Counted from the stretch's first letter, positions 27,201 through 42,200 are shown. The stretch is 64,000 bases of DNA from Synchiropus splendidus (GCF_027744825.2 NC_071336.1:18074501-18138500), one strand, 5' to 3'. The notes: generated from the sequence alone by a model not told the origin. Numbers and translations: made by a program.

Positions 27201-30200
27201 TCCACCTTTGTATCCAATATTTAATCTTCCCTTTTATGCTTCAATACCTTCAGCACTTAACGCCGATTTCAGCTGTCAGTTATTTTAGGACCATGAAGAA
27301 ACACTTCTTTCAGACATATACAGTAGGTCTTAGAAATAATAGTCTCGAGTGGTGTTTTTTTTTGGACTTCGCATTTGCAAGCGACAAACAACTGAGTTAA
27401 TCATTGGCTGAAATAAAACCAAACACATAATGTCACTGAATGTTTGCATTAAATGCCGGAGCACTGACCTGTAGTGTTGAAGCCGAACAGCAGGGGGCAT
27501 GAGACAGCGAAGGCTAGGACCCAAACTGTGGTGATCATTGCAAAAACTCTCTTTCTGGATCGGTGAGTGGTGTTGTACAGGACAGGCATCACCACTGCTG
27601 TGTATCTGTCGACAGAAACACACACACACACATAATACGATGCAGCCATATTCATATAAAGTGTGCGGTGACATTTGAGGAACAAGAAAAATGCTGATTT
27701 TATGCAGCAAACAAGATGAATTAGTAGATGTTGCAGAAATGAAAGGTCTGAGAAACGCACCTCTGAAAGAAAGTAAATAAGCAAAACAAAGCAAAGGAAG
27801 CACTTCCATGCATAAAACATGTTCATCCGTGCTAGTCATCCCACTTCAGTTCACTCCAAACCACCTGCTAAATTATAATAGGTCATGAGAAGTAGGTTCT
27901 GTGGCGCTGCGGGAAGAGGGTTGATTATTTCTGTACGACCCAAAAAATGGCTCTGAGGTTATGTGGTTTAAAGCCAGATAACTGCCATGATTGTTTATCC
28001 TCATCAGACTAATTACTCTGGTAGTTCTGAGAGCCGAGCACGGGGTGGACCCGGAGCCAAACACACACATCCACTAAAAATACACCCCCCTCTCCGATTA
28101 CTCCCCACATCGCTACCGCTGTGCAGAACAAAGGAAGACAGGAACAGCGAGAGGTATCAACACAATGTGAACTGACTGAGTGAGTGAGTGAGTTCAAATG
28201 CTGAGATTGTTTTCGTAGTTGGGGTCCTTCAAGCATCAAACAATGACCATATATGGCCATTTATTAAAAAAAAAAAAAAAGGCTGAAAAGTGATTTCCAA
28301 GTTTTGTTTTTAGAGAGTTTAAAATTGTAACTGCAGTTTCTCCAGTAAATACTTACTCTTGTGGTTATCAACATGCTTTTTTTTTTTTAGCTAATACTGA
28401 CATCCGTTGACTGAGGATAGCCGATAACTGCTAACTGCCGATATCTTACCTGGTGGTAAACATTCCCAACCAAACCACTAAATTGTTTACTATAGATGTT
28501 GATAGCATTTCCTGTATTAGTAATAGCTATTTATGTGTATTGCCTCCCCCCGCTAAAGTGCATTTTGTATTGTAACATAGTGAAGTAGTCTTTTCCTCTG
28601 CATCACCAGGCAGTTTGGTACCTACACTCCGGAGCTCTAACAATTCTATCTCTTAGCTCTAAAACAGGTCATGGATAAACAATAACACACAACACAACCC
28701 CAATCATTTCTAAACTGGTCCATTTCCAAAATTTCGTCAAACTCCAATCTCAACTTTTTGAGTACAACTTTGGACTAACAAAAACATGTGAGCAAACAGT
28801 GGCAAGAACATAACGTACCTGGAAGAGGTAATAATATTCCAATGCACTACACTGCTGACTTGTCAAGGCCTCTTGCCTGACATGCCGCGGTGCCATGGTA
28901 CATTGTGTAGCCTGGGCTGGATATTCATGAAAGAGAAAGATGTACTGCAACTCGCAATTGCTGTACATTTCAAATGCATGAAAAAAGTATGTTTTCCTGA
29001 CATTATGCTGGACATTATGAAGCAGACGTCTTTCAAGCTAGTGCAATCAAAGGCAGCAGACAGGGGGTCATGAATAGCCAGTGTTCTGTTGTGTGTCTGA
29101 CATGACTGTTCTCACATCAAACATAAAACAAGTCTGTCACTTCGTCTTGATCTGAGCGGTTGAAATGGCGCAGAGAGAAGAACAGTCTCAATTACTAACC
29201 CTTTTTTAATGTATTTTCTTTGCCAGACAGATTATCATATATTTTATTTATTTTTGATGACCACTTTGGTTTCCAGAGTCCTGATGGTAAACTTCAGTGT
29301 GGAATGTTAGAATTCAGTCAGAGCACGATTGCTTTAAGAATGACAGTGAATCATTGATCTTTTTGACTCTGTCTTTACACTTCATTGCCCTTTCCTTGTC
29401 ACTTTCAGATGGTTTCTGATCGTCTAACTCCCGGTCATTACTCATCACTCTTGATCATCTTTCATAGGTAATGTGCCAGAGTCACAAGCTGCATCTGAGT
29501 TTTGGGAGCTTTCCACCTTACCATCTTGGAGCTCAACTGTCAGCTTCCCTGGGAAGAGAACGTGTGCTTCTTCCTTCAGTGCTGTCAGGTTGTATTGCAG
29601 TAAACATTGATGGGAATCATTATACACTTTTCTTACAGCTATTAAATTATTTATGTTTGTCATGACATTTGTTTGATATATGGTGACTTCCCTCTGACCT
29701 TTTTTGTAGCTTTGTTTTTTTATATATGGTGATGCTTTGTGTCTTAAATGTCTTGGGCATCTTTGAGTCAATCTATTTTCTTTCTCATTGCCACTTGCTT
29801 CTCTCTGTCTTCATGGACCTGTTGTGGGAAATCATGGTTGAATGTAACCCTGGTCTGAGCAAAGTCAACGTCAACTTTGTTGTCATGATCATTGACGGTG
29901 ACATTGCTTGCCATGCTGACCTTGAATTTCTTCACTTCCTTCTGGAATTTCCCAAAGACGGGCTTCAACAGCAGTCTTACAGCACTGAGCAAATCATTGT
30001 GTTCTTGGCACTTGTGTTGGCTGTAATGCGGGCGACTCGCTCATGAACTACATGGAGATTCAATCAGAAATGATGGACAAAAAGGACGAAATGTGAAAAC
30101 AAAGAGACGATAATAGTGGAAAAGATTGCCACAATAATGGAGAAGGTTGAAACCAAAAACAGAAATGAAAATGTGCAGAAAACTACTCTGAACCCCAGAA

Positions 30201-33200
30201 GAGACGCTGCGGTGCACTCGAGGGAAGCGTAACGGCACAGTCAAGAATTCACTGTATATTTCAAGCCATTAGTATTCATACTCATTATGCTTCAAACAAA
30301 CTTAGTTTACGTTAACTTAAAGGACTGGTGATGAGAATAATGTAAAGTTTACAATCTGACAATTGAAGAGATCAAGTGGAGCAGAAATCATCTTCATTGA
30401 GCTTCATGTGGTCCTGCTGTGTACAGCAGAGCTCAGCAGTGAGTCAGGGCTCTGAAGGACTGCTGCAACATTAACACACTTCACCTGGAAGCCTGGTGGA
30501 GAATGAACCCATTTCAAACTATCAACCAACTGTCCTCTCCATTGCTGCTGTGAGAACGAAGTCACTCTGCCTGGAAGGCAAAGACTGGAGCTTCGCTCTA
30601 ATTTGGCTTCCCACAGAGTTAGTGATGTTTACCTACACGATAATCCACCATGGGAATCGGCCTGAACCACAAACACAAAGAGGTATTTGGAGACATTAAT
30701 GCAGCTGTAGGCGGGTGATTGGCGGTAATGAAACAAGCACAAAACAATCACTTGTCAACCATCTTGATTTGTCTGCAGGGTAAACATCTTTTCTACATGC
30801 AGAGGAAATAAAAATGAACATTTTTTATTGTGTATGGAAACTCGATGTTCAGTCAGAAAATACAAAACTTTGTGGGTTTATGCTGTGACTAACACTGAAA
30901 CAATGTCAAAATGTGATCTCAAGTCTTGATGGTGCAGTGCATTTGCTCACACAGTGCACATGAAGACATCACACCTTGCTGCAGGTTTCCTCGTGGCTAC
31001 AAGATCTTTTTTTTTTTTTTCACTCCAGTACACAGAGAGTTAAGTTGCGTCACTTCCCTTGGCACACAGGCACTAGCCTCTGAAGACCATAGAGGGCAAG
31101 TGTTTTATCTGCGGCAGTCAGATATTGGACCCCTGAGAAATCTCATTTGTGATCTTTGTTCACACTCACTGGCACCAAAAAGCCAACTACTCCCAATCAC
31201 ATGGGTCGTCACACCCTATAAGAAGGGCGTCCCAGACGTACGAGTGACCAAAGGAAATATCCTCAGAATGACTCAAGACTTCTTAACCTTCACCTCTGCC
31301 TTCTACGGTATTAGTAATTTTACACTTCAGCACTTTGGGCGCCTGAGCTGTTAAATAATGACAGGAAGCATAGCATTTAGTCAAGCCAAGCTTCACATGA
31401 TGCCTGATGTACTGTAGTTACCACTTGACTCAAACAGATGGCACTTCAATCTGAGTGATATTTGAGGGGGAAATGCATTAAGACTGAAAATGATGACAGC
31501 ATTGCATCATTTGCCCTAACAATAACGGAGCCAATTCATGGTCAAAAGACCATAATAGACGCAGCAGGAATGTTAAAAAAAAAAAAGTAGCTGTAGATGT
31601 GGTCAAAATAAAGTGTGTACAGTACAGGATGCAGCTGCGCTGGTGTTCACGGTCTCACCGTAAATGACGGTGACGATACCAGGCCATCATTGTTGCTTAA
31701 GAGATGAGGAAGGGTATCATTATTGGCCAGAAAAAACATCTTTAAAAATTAACTGCCGAGCAAAACATCATCAGAATGTGACACACGTTGTCTCGATGCA
31801 TGCGTAACTACACACCTGCTTAAACAGTTGCACAGTTTGACCTGGCAAAAACTGATGCACTGGTATCTTCAACCAGCCATGTTTCAGTTCAAACAGAAAT
31901 TGAAGATTGTCTGCGATATTAACCACCAGTTGTTTCCACGTTCTCAGAGCGACTGTAGCTGACATGGAATCAAATGAAATAGCCTTGTATCTGCCAAGCA
32001 TGAAGAAGCTCCCGGTGCTTATAGGCCACGCGCTAATGAGATTTCTTTTTTTGCTTTTAATGTTGGTGGTTTCTGCTGTTGCCTCACTTGGCCAGTGCAG
32101 AGACGTAAGCAGAGACGTGGTTGTCTGTAGCACGAAATGAGCGCAAAACTGCGACCAAATGCGCATGACAAGCATTTGATAACAGCTGCTCAGTCCTTGT
32201 TGATCTCACACCTGAACCTCACAGCTGGAAAAAATCTCTGCATCCAGCATATTGTTTAAAACATGATATAACTCTGCACTCCAGCAATGATTGTTCAGGA
32301 CTACGTCTGTCATGTCTCACAACCTTTCACAGAGATTTGAGGGGTTTTGGATGTGGGGTTTCTTAGATGATAGCAGGATCGACAGTTGGCCGACTCTTGG
32401 CTTTAATTTCGTTTCTGACTCTACTCTGGGGACATTTTCCATTTCCCACATTTGCAATCACGTAACATATGAAAGCATGTGTGCAAAACCGTCATAATAC
32501 ATTGTGACATCCCAAAAGAAGTCTCAACTTTGGAGACCACGAAAACTGACACCAAACCCAACCTTTGAGGAAAGAACCTGAGACTTTGGCGATTTAACAC
32601 ATTTTCAAAAACAAGGAACTCTCAGTATCATCACGCCACTTGCACAATACACAATTTGCTGTGATGAAATACTTTACTATTGTTGTATTGTTTGTTACTC
32701 TTAACACATGTAAATAAAATGCCATCAATATCACTTTGCAGTAACAAAAAAAGTCCTTCGCTTCACTTTCACGTTTGACAGTCCATTCATGGTTGGCTTT
32801 TCAGAGAGAAAGTGTACTTCAGAATTTGTGATAACATGACTGACAGACGGGTTGATACCCAGAGTGCACCTGGGAATGTGTCAGAGACCCTCTTTCCAAA
32901 TTGAACTGAACAAAGTTAACTGTGGGAAAGAAGCCAGTCATGTAGCACAACATTGTGTTCAATATTTGAAACCTCGCCACCTGAATCTTTTGGTACGAAC
33001 CCTGACTCAGTTTGACTGGGCTGCAACACCCTATATAACCCACATCACAGTAAAGAAGGACACACAGAACTGTTTAGGCCCGTCATACCCCGGACCGAGC
33101 GGATCCGCTGCCATGTGTGGCGGGGGGACTGAGCAATCTCGTGGAAAAACCTTGACCACATATAATATCAGAAACATGTTAGGGAGGCAGAATGACTATA

Positions 33201-36200
33201 GAAAGACTACCCCAAATTCATAACATGTTGAACAATGTGAACCTGAAGATGAGGATCACAAGGCAGGCCAGGGTGTCAAGCTCGGTGTTGTCCTGTACAG
33301 ACTTTGGCTAATACAGACACTCATGAGAGAACAGCTCATTACAACAAGATATAAGAACACGTCCATGAGCAGTGGTGGTGTCCAAACCATGTGGTCTTTT
33401 CTGCACATCTCTGTGCTCTGAATGGATCATGGCGCAGAAGACCCGTCACTGTACAGCTGGGCAGGGGAGATCTTACACCGTTGTTCAACATTCTCTGCTT
33501 GACGTTTTAGTGGAATTGTTTGCTCAGAAAGTTTGGATTCTGCGCGACAGCTTTGTCTGATTAAATCTACATTACAAGCCTGCGATTATGAGGAGCACAA
33601 ATGTTCCCGCTGATTCCTCTGAGCCATATTACAAATCCTGCGTAGTTCAACTAGCCGTAGGGTTGTAGGTTCAAAGCCCCTTGAGAGTAATTAAATATTA
33701 ACTTAACTCAGAAACATAAAGTAAACTCAGCAAATTAATAATGTAACACTGGATGCACATGAACATGCAGCAGAACCCAGGAGAACAAGATGGAAAAACA
33801 ATGTTTTACATTCATCTAAAATAAATTGGGGGGGGGGTGAGTGTGTCGTTGGAGTGACTGTTGAAGCTTTCTTTAGTCAGTGATGTCATGGCAAGACACA
33901 CGCACTCACCTGTCGATGCTGATGGCACACAGGTTGAGGATGCTAGCCGTGCACATCATGACATCCAGCGTGACAAAGACGTTACAGTAGAGCCGACTGA
34001 AAAGCCAAGCGCCGCCGACCACCTGGAGTGGAGAGATGGACAGATTAAGCTGCTGAGCTGCTGTTCACCATCACAGCTGTGAAGGGTGAAGCATTGACTC
34101 ACACTTAACAGTTTCGCACACACTGGTTTACACACAGAAAAGGACAAAAACACAGAGCCTGAATGTACTTACCATGTACAATATGTTACCCTGTCCAAAC
34201 TTGGCTATGACAAGTAAAAGGATGGTGTGAAATCTTACTCAAGCTGGCTGCTACTCTGATATGCAGTGTGCATTTATGGTCTGGACGAGACTCCAGGCAG
34301 GCAGCAGCAGGATGTAGAAACAACCAGATTTCTGCAGAAAGCCATAAAAGCCTCAATCTGAATGGGACCATTGTGAGCTAAAAAAACATCCACAACAGAC
34401 AGCACTCAGGGTTTCTCCAATGAGAACCATTAGCCTCCAATTGTCACCATCAACTTGCAAGTGGAAGAATTTGAGAAGGTGGAGGAGAACAGAGGTCATG
34501 CTTTTATAGTAGTTAATTTCAATGCATCATGTCATTGAGGCAGACTTGAACGCACCACAGAATGTGTGAGAGAATAGACAGTAAGAAGCTACGGCTGCAG
34601 CTGAACAAAACCATAATTTAACAATAATAATACATTATTATCGACATACTCCTGCATTGTGTCCACAGAGTCAGTGTCTGAGATTGAATTTTATTGGTGA
34701 AATAGAGAAAAAGGCAGAGGAAACACCACATTGGAGAGGAATAATAAGACACTCCTTCAGTCAACTGCCAACTGTTTGCAGAAAGTGAAATAGATTTCAT
34801 GTCAGCTCAACCAACACTAAAGCCTCAGTTTTTCATGCTTTTTATTTTATCCAGTGAATAATTGGTGGATTATTTTATACCAAATTATATTATGTTCCAA
34901 GTTGCTCTTCCAGCCCGTCGTCTGTTGCAGACACTGCACACGCCACTGAACCAGCAATGTGACAGGGGCATATTACTGGAGAACACAACACACTTTCTAT
35001 TCCATTAGGTTCTTGTTGATGCTACGTAAGATGAAGGCCCGGAATGGATTTCTTATTATTTGTTGACGCATATAAATGAGGCGTTATGGAGAAAAAGCTC
35101 AGGACTATGAACGGGTGTCATGCTAATTAACAATATGACTCTCTCACCGTCGCTGTCTCTGTCTCTCCGACTCTCTCTCTCTTTCTCACAATGGTTATTG
35201 ATGTTCAGTCTCACAGAACTTAATCATTTTTCCCTTGCAGATCGAAGCTCCACTTTGACTGGAGAAACATTAATAGCATTTGCTTGTCGACGGAATATGT
35301 CCGCACACGGCTTGAAAATGACACAAGCGGCTGTCAATAAATCCCTTTTCACCCCATTCCCTCGCAGAAAAGAAAGATTAGGGTAATCGACAAACCAGAT
35401 TAGCATATCCAACAGATGAAGCTGCAAATTTGAGATAAGAAGACACAAAGAACAGAAGGCAAAGAATCACCAAAACTGTACGCTGTAATGTACTGTGTGA
35501 GGGCAGCCAGAGAGTTGGGGCAACCTCTGGATATTTATGGCTGGAGCTGGTGCCTACTGCTGTGGATGAAGCTTTGAAAGGGCACCTTGACAACAGGGAT
35601 GAGCAGCAAAATGTAACAGAGAAGAGATTTTGTCAACACACACACACACACACCCTTTGGCACACCACAACAAAATTCCATCACAATGCAATTTTTAATC
35701 ACCAGCAGCTACTGGTACTATACACTGAGGTCAAACAATTAGGAGTAAATAATTTTGCTCCTTCAAAGTCAATAAGGCAAAGCTTGAACCTCGCCATCTC
35801 TGCCGCTGCTGTATTAGCATAATAATCTATGCAGGTATTAATGCATGTTTACATCAGTGTAATAACCTGCTCACAATGCAAGATTGCGACGCACGTTGGC
35901 GCAGCAAGAACGCGGGCGCCAGTAAATACACAATATATCATGAGTATCCTCAAGACACTATGTTTTTGAGAGAGCATTAACCCGGTTAACACTGGATAAA
36001 CACCACCGCCTCCCCAGAATCGCCGTCCAGTTAGCGAGCGTTTCACTTTATACTACCTTTAATAGCACTGAGACAAAGACAAATTGGATGCCTGCTCCAT
36101 TGCCTGACTACTGAATCTTAAAATCCGAGTGGGAATATACACCCACACACTCACCGAGGTGTTAGGTGCACTTGGGAATATATGGAAGCGCGTGAATACT

Positions 36201-39200
36201 GCAGTTGTACCGCAGCCGATATCATATAAAGACTGTAATATAGACTGCCACACTCTGACCTCTTCTCACTGTGCCCAACAACTTTTGTAGTACATGCCCT
36301 ATTTCCATCATGAAAGGTCACATTTGCAATATTCTGTAAGATTAAACCAATCTAATCTAATCTAATGACATAACCACATCTATATTACACCACTTATCAT
36401 CATTACCATGATTGTTAGCGGCACAATGACATTGTACTTAGTATTACATGGGCTGAAAAAAAAAGTGTACATACAGATCACTTTTATAGCTGTAACACAC
36501 ATGTTCAGTATATGGACGCAATGCAATTCATCATGTTTATCATAAACAGCTCATACTGCATGTCCCATAACACAGTAGCCGAGGTCTACACTGTACTACT
36601 GTAGATAGGGACCAACCACACGTAGAAACTACCTGATCGACATGTGACTCAACCAAAGGCTTTTGTTTTTCTATCGACGGAAACTGTAATAATTTAGCCA
36701 TAATCATTTCACAGCGCGACAGCAAGAAAGCCATTACATAGTCTGGTTATGGGGTTTAGACATGTAAAAATACAATTCTCCTGCTGTGCTGAGGGACATT
36801 TCACTGCATTTTGACATTGAGCTTTGACAAGGGTTTATCAAGGTCAGTGATTTTTTTTTCTTTTTTTAATGGAGGGTGATTTGTGGAATTGAGTTCAGAG
36901 GACAATGGTTTGATGTTTGGTGACATTTGCAATTGGCATCGGAAATGGGAAGCACTCTCAACTGTACACCTCAGCAAGGGAACATATACATGCACGGACT
37001 GACCACAGAGTCACCTTGGATTCAAGAAGCCATGGATTTGGAGTTGATGAGCGTACTGTGGAAATATGTACTGAGAGACAGAAGATATTCGTATAGAGAC
37101 GATACAGAAACCTACTATGGAGTTTGACTTCGCTTAGTATAAAACAGTGAAACTGAAAAAAATGCTTATATATTTGTTATCTTGGCCACTTTAATATATG
37201 TACAGTGCAGGAGTGAGAGCCCAGTGGACCGAAAAGAGGTTCTATGAGTTGTCACTTCATTAATTCGTGAGTTTGAGCTTCTTAAAATACCAATTTGTAT
37301 GAGCTCAATTATAACTGCGGTTTGCCTTTTACACTTCTAAAAGCTATGCATGATTGTTTATTTAAATTGCTGAACACTTGGAAGCAGAGATACTTAAACT
37401 TTGCTTCTTACTATGCATTATATTTCTGCGCTATTTTGTGAAACACACTGCAGCACTGTAACCACTTGAGGGTCTCTGAAGACCAACGTCGAATTTTCTG
37501 TTGCACCAATCTAGTAACTAATTCTACAAGGTGTTCGTGCGTGTGTTTGTGTGCATGCGCCTGTGTGTGTAACCTCTAGTTTCAGAAGCTTGGAGCTGTG
37601 TATGCACTTGAATGCTCACTCCTCACCACAGGGTGAAAAGGCTTTTTTTTTTTACTTGTCATGGCTATTTCATGCAGTGTTCTGGAATAACTCAGAGGTG
37701 CTGATCCTCATTTCGGTGGCTTGACATTTGATGGAAGCATGAGGCAATGAAGCAAACAGACTTTGCAACCACTTCAAATGGGCTGTGAATTTACTGATTT
37801 AACTTAACTTATTTCGTAGGTGTTTAAATTGTCAGCTCTCTGATGCTTGAGTTGATACCAATGTAATTTTCATGCCACTCCAAAATCTCATGAACAGTCG
37901 AGTGTCGCCAGATTTGAGTGTGTGATTTTAGTGCACATGAGACAAATTTGTGAGTCAGTAACAGCAGCAGTGAGAACTATTTTTGTATTTATTTTTTTTT
38001 CTGAATATCTCTGGCTGTATATTTATAGTATAAACGCTAATTCAGACACTAACCCCCCTAATCTTCGACAATCGCTGAGATGAATGTTTAAACATCAATA
38101 CCAGCGACATTCAAGTCAATACCGCAATGGACAGTGACTTCAGCTTTTTCAGAGATAATAAGGCATCCATGGAAGGTGAGAAGAGAAAATAGCGTCAGAC
38201 ATTATTACTCTAAGTTGGTCAGAAGAAAGAGTTTTCAGAATGGCGCTCACTTTCTGGTCAGATACGTGGCCAACACATGAATGTTGGTTTGTTAATCTTT
38301 CACGTTAATCTGGTCCAAACAAAACTTGGGTCATGCGTTTTTCATCAGCAGATTTAATGGTGTGCTGTGGCACCCTCAGGGTGCAGTGTTCAGTCAGAAA
38401 AAGTAAGTTGTGGAGGAGATCAAAAAAAAAAAGTGCAATGTTCAGATTTTGAAATTACACAGGAATGTTTCACGGAGTTACTACAGTATGACACCAAAAC
38501 AGGATTGAACATTATTTCGTAAGACATAAGAATGTGCAGGACTGAAAGACAGAGCTGGGATCCCAAACAGATGGGTTTAATCTTCAGTTCCAACTGCAGC
38601 GCAAACATCTCTCAGCAGAGATAACTGATTCGTCACCATCATTCGACAGCTTTGATCGACCGGCAAGCAACTTCAAAAAGTTTGGAAAGTCATGAAGAGT
38701 CAGGTCGGTTGTGATGAAGCGCAGTAAATAATCAGCAGGAGAAAAGAAGTGCAGCACTCAGGCTTCATTTATTTTTGTCATCAGAATCAAAGAACAATCT
38801 TGGTGTTCTTTGAAATAAATGGACTCTTGATAAAGTGTGAACCGCCGGCCAAGCTGTTTCTGCGTGATGAATGTGGCTGTTCGAGACTTGCTCTGACTGA
38901 GCACATCATTTACGATGGACTGCTTCCTACAACCACAAGTCGTAGATCAGCTGTTGCATCCTGAGTTCAGGGACTTGCTCAAGGGCGAGTCATTAGTACT
39001 GACTGAGGGTCAGGAGTGTGATGCTCAGTCTTCTCAGACTGGAGTTGAGCTGCGAACAAACAACCCTCTGGTCAGAATGAACTCTGCGATGTTAAACTAC
39101 AGCACCGAGGCGCCTGCACCTTGTCAGTCCGGTGAGTCCAGATGAATAGTGTAATCTGCCATCATGCCATCAATGAACCGTCCCTCGTGTAGTTGTGAGT

Positions 39201-42200
39201 GTCTCAGTGGAAACTTTCACTATGTGCAATGGTTGAGGAAAAAAAAGTCCAGCATGTACTTACTGCGTGACTGCTCAGATGAGAACTGCATCTCATGACC
39301 AAATCCCACCGAGGTCTTCGTTCACCTTTCCGGGGATATAATCATCTTTCATTTGTTCAGCTTGTGCTCACGGACACTGTTCTCCAACTGACCGGCAGCT
39401 GCATGAACTGCTTTGTTTTGGCTGCCAATTGACAGCACGTGAAGAAAACTGTGACCTGAGCAGGTGTTCATGTTCATCAAAACACCTCTGACTGAGCACC
39501 TTGGTCACACCCTGTCTGACCACAGTCACAAGGCTTCAAATATCACCTATTCTGAAGTGGATTTTTGCATCCTGGAGTGACTGAGTGGTGTTTCGCCACG
39601 TAAAACTAAAGATGGACCCATAAATACATTTAAACAACAAAATATTGTTTATTTTTCATCACTTTGATTCAAATTTGAAGTTTTCAATGTCATGCCAACC
39701 CATGCTCCTGCTGACAGCAATGCCAGCCATCAACATTGCATGTTGGTTTTCAATTGAAGCACATGTTCCACCTTGCACCTGGCAGCGTGACAGGTAAAAA
39801 AAAGACAGAGGTTGGGATTAGGTAAACCATGGAATAGCGCTCCATTCAATCTATGTGTAACAACATGTCAAGTGCTATTTAAAGTCAAACAACTCTACGT
39901 TGGTACGGTCGATAAGGAGGAGATGACATCCAACGTGATCCAGTGAAGAGCACTTCCTTCTCATCAGCTCAGTGAGTTGCAAATGCCAGCGAGTGTGATG
40001 ATCAGCTCTTCTTCCATTTGGTGTCTTCGTCCTGCTGATGCATTTTCTCTCTCTGCTTATGTCACTGTAAAAATGTGGGCTCTGATAGGCGAAGAACAAG
40101 CAAATCCCTCCCCTACACTATAGTGGGACAGTTTACCGCACACTGTCGTGCCTCTACATTGACTTCACACGTAAATCAGATGTCAATGTACCTTAAGTTG
40201 CAGGCCAAACTAAATTGACCTACATGAGGAAGCGAAATCACTTTTGTTTTTTAGAGCCCATATTTAGCATCTGTATCTGTGTTTTGCTGCCAAATACATA
40301 ATCTGCCAACCACTACAACCAAGTCTGACATGTATATTATTAAAGAATGCCTCAGTAGGTGATAATTTTTTCAGTGCGACTTAGACATTTCATTTCATTC
40401 ACGCTTCTCAAGCGCGTGTGGGATTTGGCGGGCTGAATTTGGCCCCCAGGCCTAGAGTTTGACCCTCAGCAATAAGGGAATAAGACCAAAGCAATTAATT
40501 GTACTAGAAAAAAACATTAAAGTAACCAACTATCCTTGCTGATGAAGGTAAAATCATTCACCACACGGAAGACAAACTTGCATTTCATCTTTTCAGTTTT
40601 AGTCAAAGCCAAAGCCACTTGTGTGTGTTACGATCCGTATTCTTATAATAAACATCTCAGTGCTTCACTAACAATGAAATGATAAACTCATCATGGACCA
40701 GTGGACGACAGAGTACACCAGAGGTGGGCAATTAAATTTCCCAAGGGGCCGGGTTATATATTGTGACCGTTGAGAAGGGCCGTCAAACACAAAGAGAGGA
40801 GGACAAGAGAAAATTGAAAATAAAAATCTACACTGTAAAAATGAATAGAAACTGTTGGTTTGTTGTGTTTTATTTAATTTAAACCACATTCCATTTAAAG
40901 ATTGTCAATGTGGCTCATACATTTCAAAATTTACTTTCAATTCTGATGTATTTTAAGGGACAAGAAATACTCCTAAAATAGCCAACGGAAAAGATTTAGA
41001 AAAATAATTAAGCAAGAAAGTTATGTTTCAGTTACTTCATAATAAACAAAAAACAATCCATAAGACAAAATGTCAGAGACAACAACAATGTCAGTTTTAT
41101 AGTTTTGCTCTGACTCCAGGAGGGCCACATAAATACAGTCAAAGGGCCGCATTTGGCCCCCGGGCCGCACTTTGCCCAGGTCTGGAGTACACAGTGGTAA
41201 TGCCAAGTAAAACATCCACCTTCTGAGTGAAGAGTGAGAATGGCATCCTAACTAGACACAATGTTAGTGGTTTGTAGCCCATATTCAATCCTAGAGAGCT
41301 GAACTTTACCAGCAATCCTAATAAGCAGACTCTATGCTCAACTATCTACCTGCAATCTGGGCCTCCAGCAAAGTTTCTGTCTTGCCCGAGGAAGAAAATT
41401 TAAGCCCCTTAATCTTTTTCATTCCGGCAGACCTGCAGGGAATGTTTTGGATTCTTGCTTTCACCAGTTTTACTCAACGCATTTAATTTAACAACACACC
41501 AAACCCTTTCACTGCTCTCATACCGTTTCATTCAGCACAACTTTAATTCTGTCTTATCTTATGGATTTTGTTCATGCTGTTCCTCACGCTCTTTATCCTG
41601 GACAGTATTTTAAGGCACTGAAACAAATCCATGAAGTTACTCAGGCGAGAAGGGAGATCTGCAGGTGGTCGGGCCGAGAGAATGCACACAGGGAAACTGA
41701 GCTAAAGGAGAGTGATAGAACAACTTGTGGAATTTGCCAGAAGATTGAACCAAACCTGGCACTGTAGATATAATGTGTTGCACACACTCATTACATTTCA
41801 TTCTCCAGGAAAGACAATGATGTTCATTGTCATTGAGAGAAACAGAATCTAGTTATTAGTATCTAAATCTGTACTAATTTTGAATTTCATCAAATATGAC
41901 TTTTGCTCTAATTCACACACACACAAATTTAGTCCTTGTACTTTTTCCATTGAAGCTTACATTGAAGTGGAAGTTGTTTCATTTCTTTTTTTCCGATTCT
42001 TTCATTCCAAAGTTGAAGAGTTTCATCATTTTGTATTGGTCTTTCCATCTCTAGGTGTCAAGTCTTACGTATGAATAGCATATCATGCAGTACACCAGTT
42101 TAAGATTTCACTGTGTCATAAAACCTAACCTAAATATTAGTTTCCGACACGATCAGTTCAGAAAATTCAACAAACATTAATCCTGATTGACACACAGCAT

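Larger units (their letters stand above)
27606..33909 (-). other. drd3: drd3 intron 2
   Basis: 6304-bp GT-AG intron, phase 2, donor GTGAGT. Its last bases GTCGACAG repeat the end of exon 2 (ATCGACAG). It contains an exact CArg-type box at 28247-28256, a GAGT microsatellite near 28177-28193, and an unexplained stretch at 29445-30230 with coding-like frames on both strands. A possible shortened tRNA-like SINE relic lies at 33642-33678. Confidence 0.8.
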
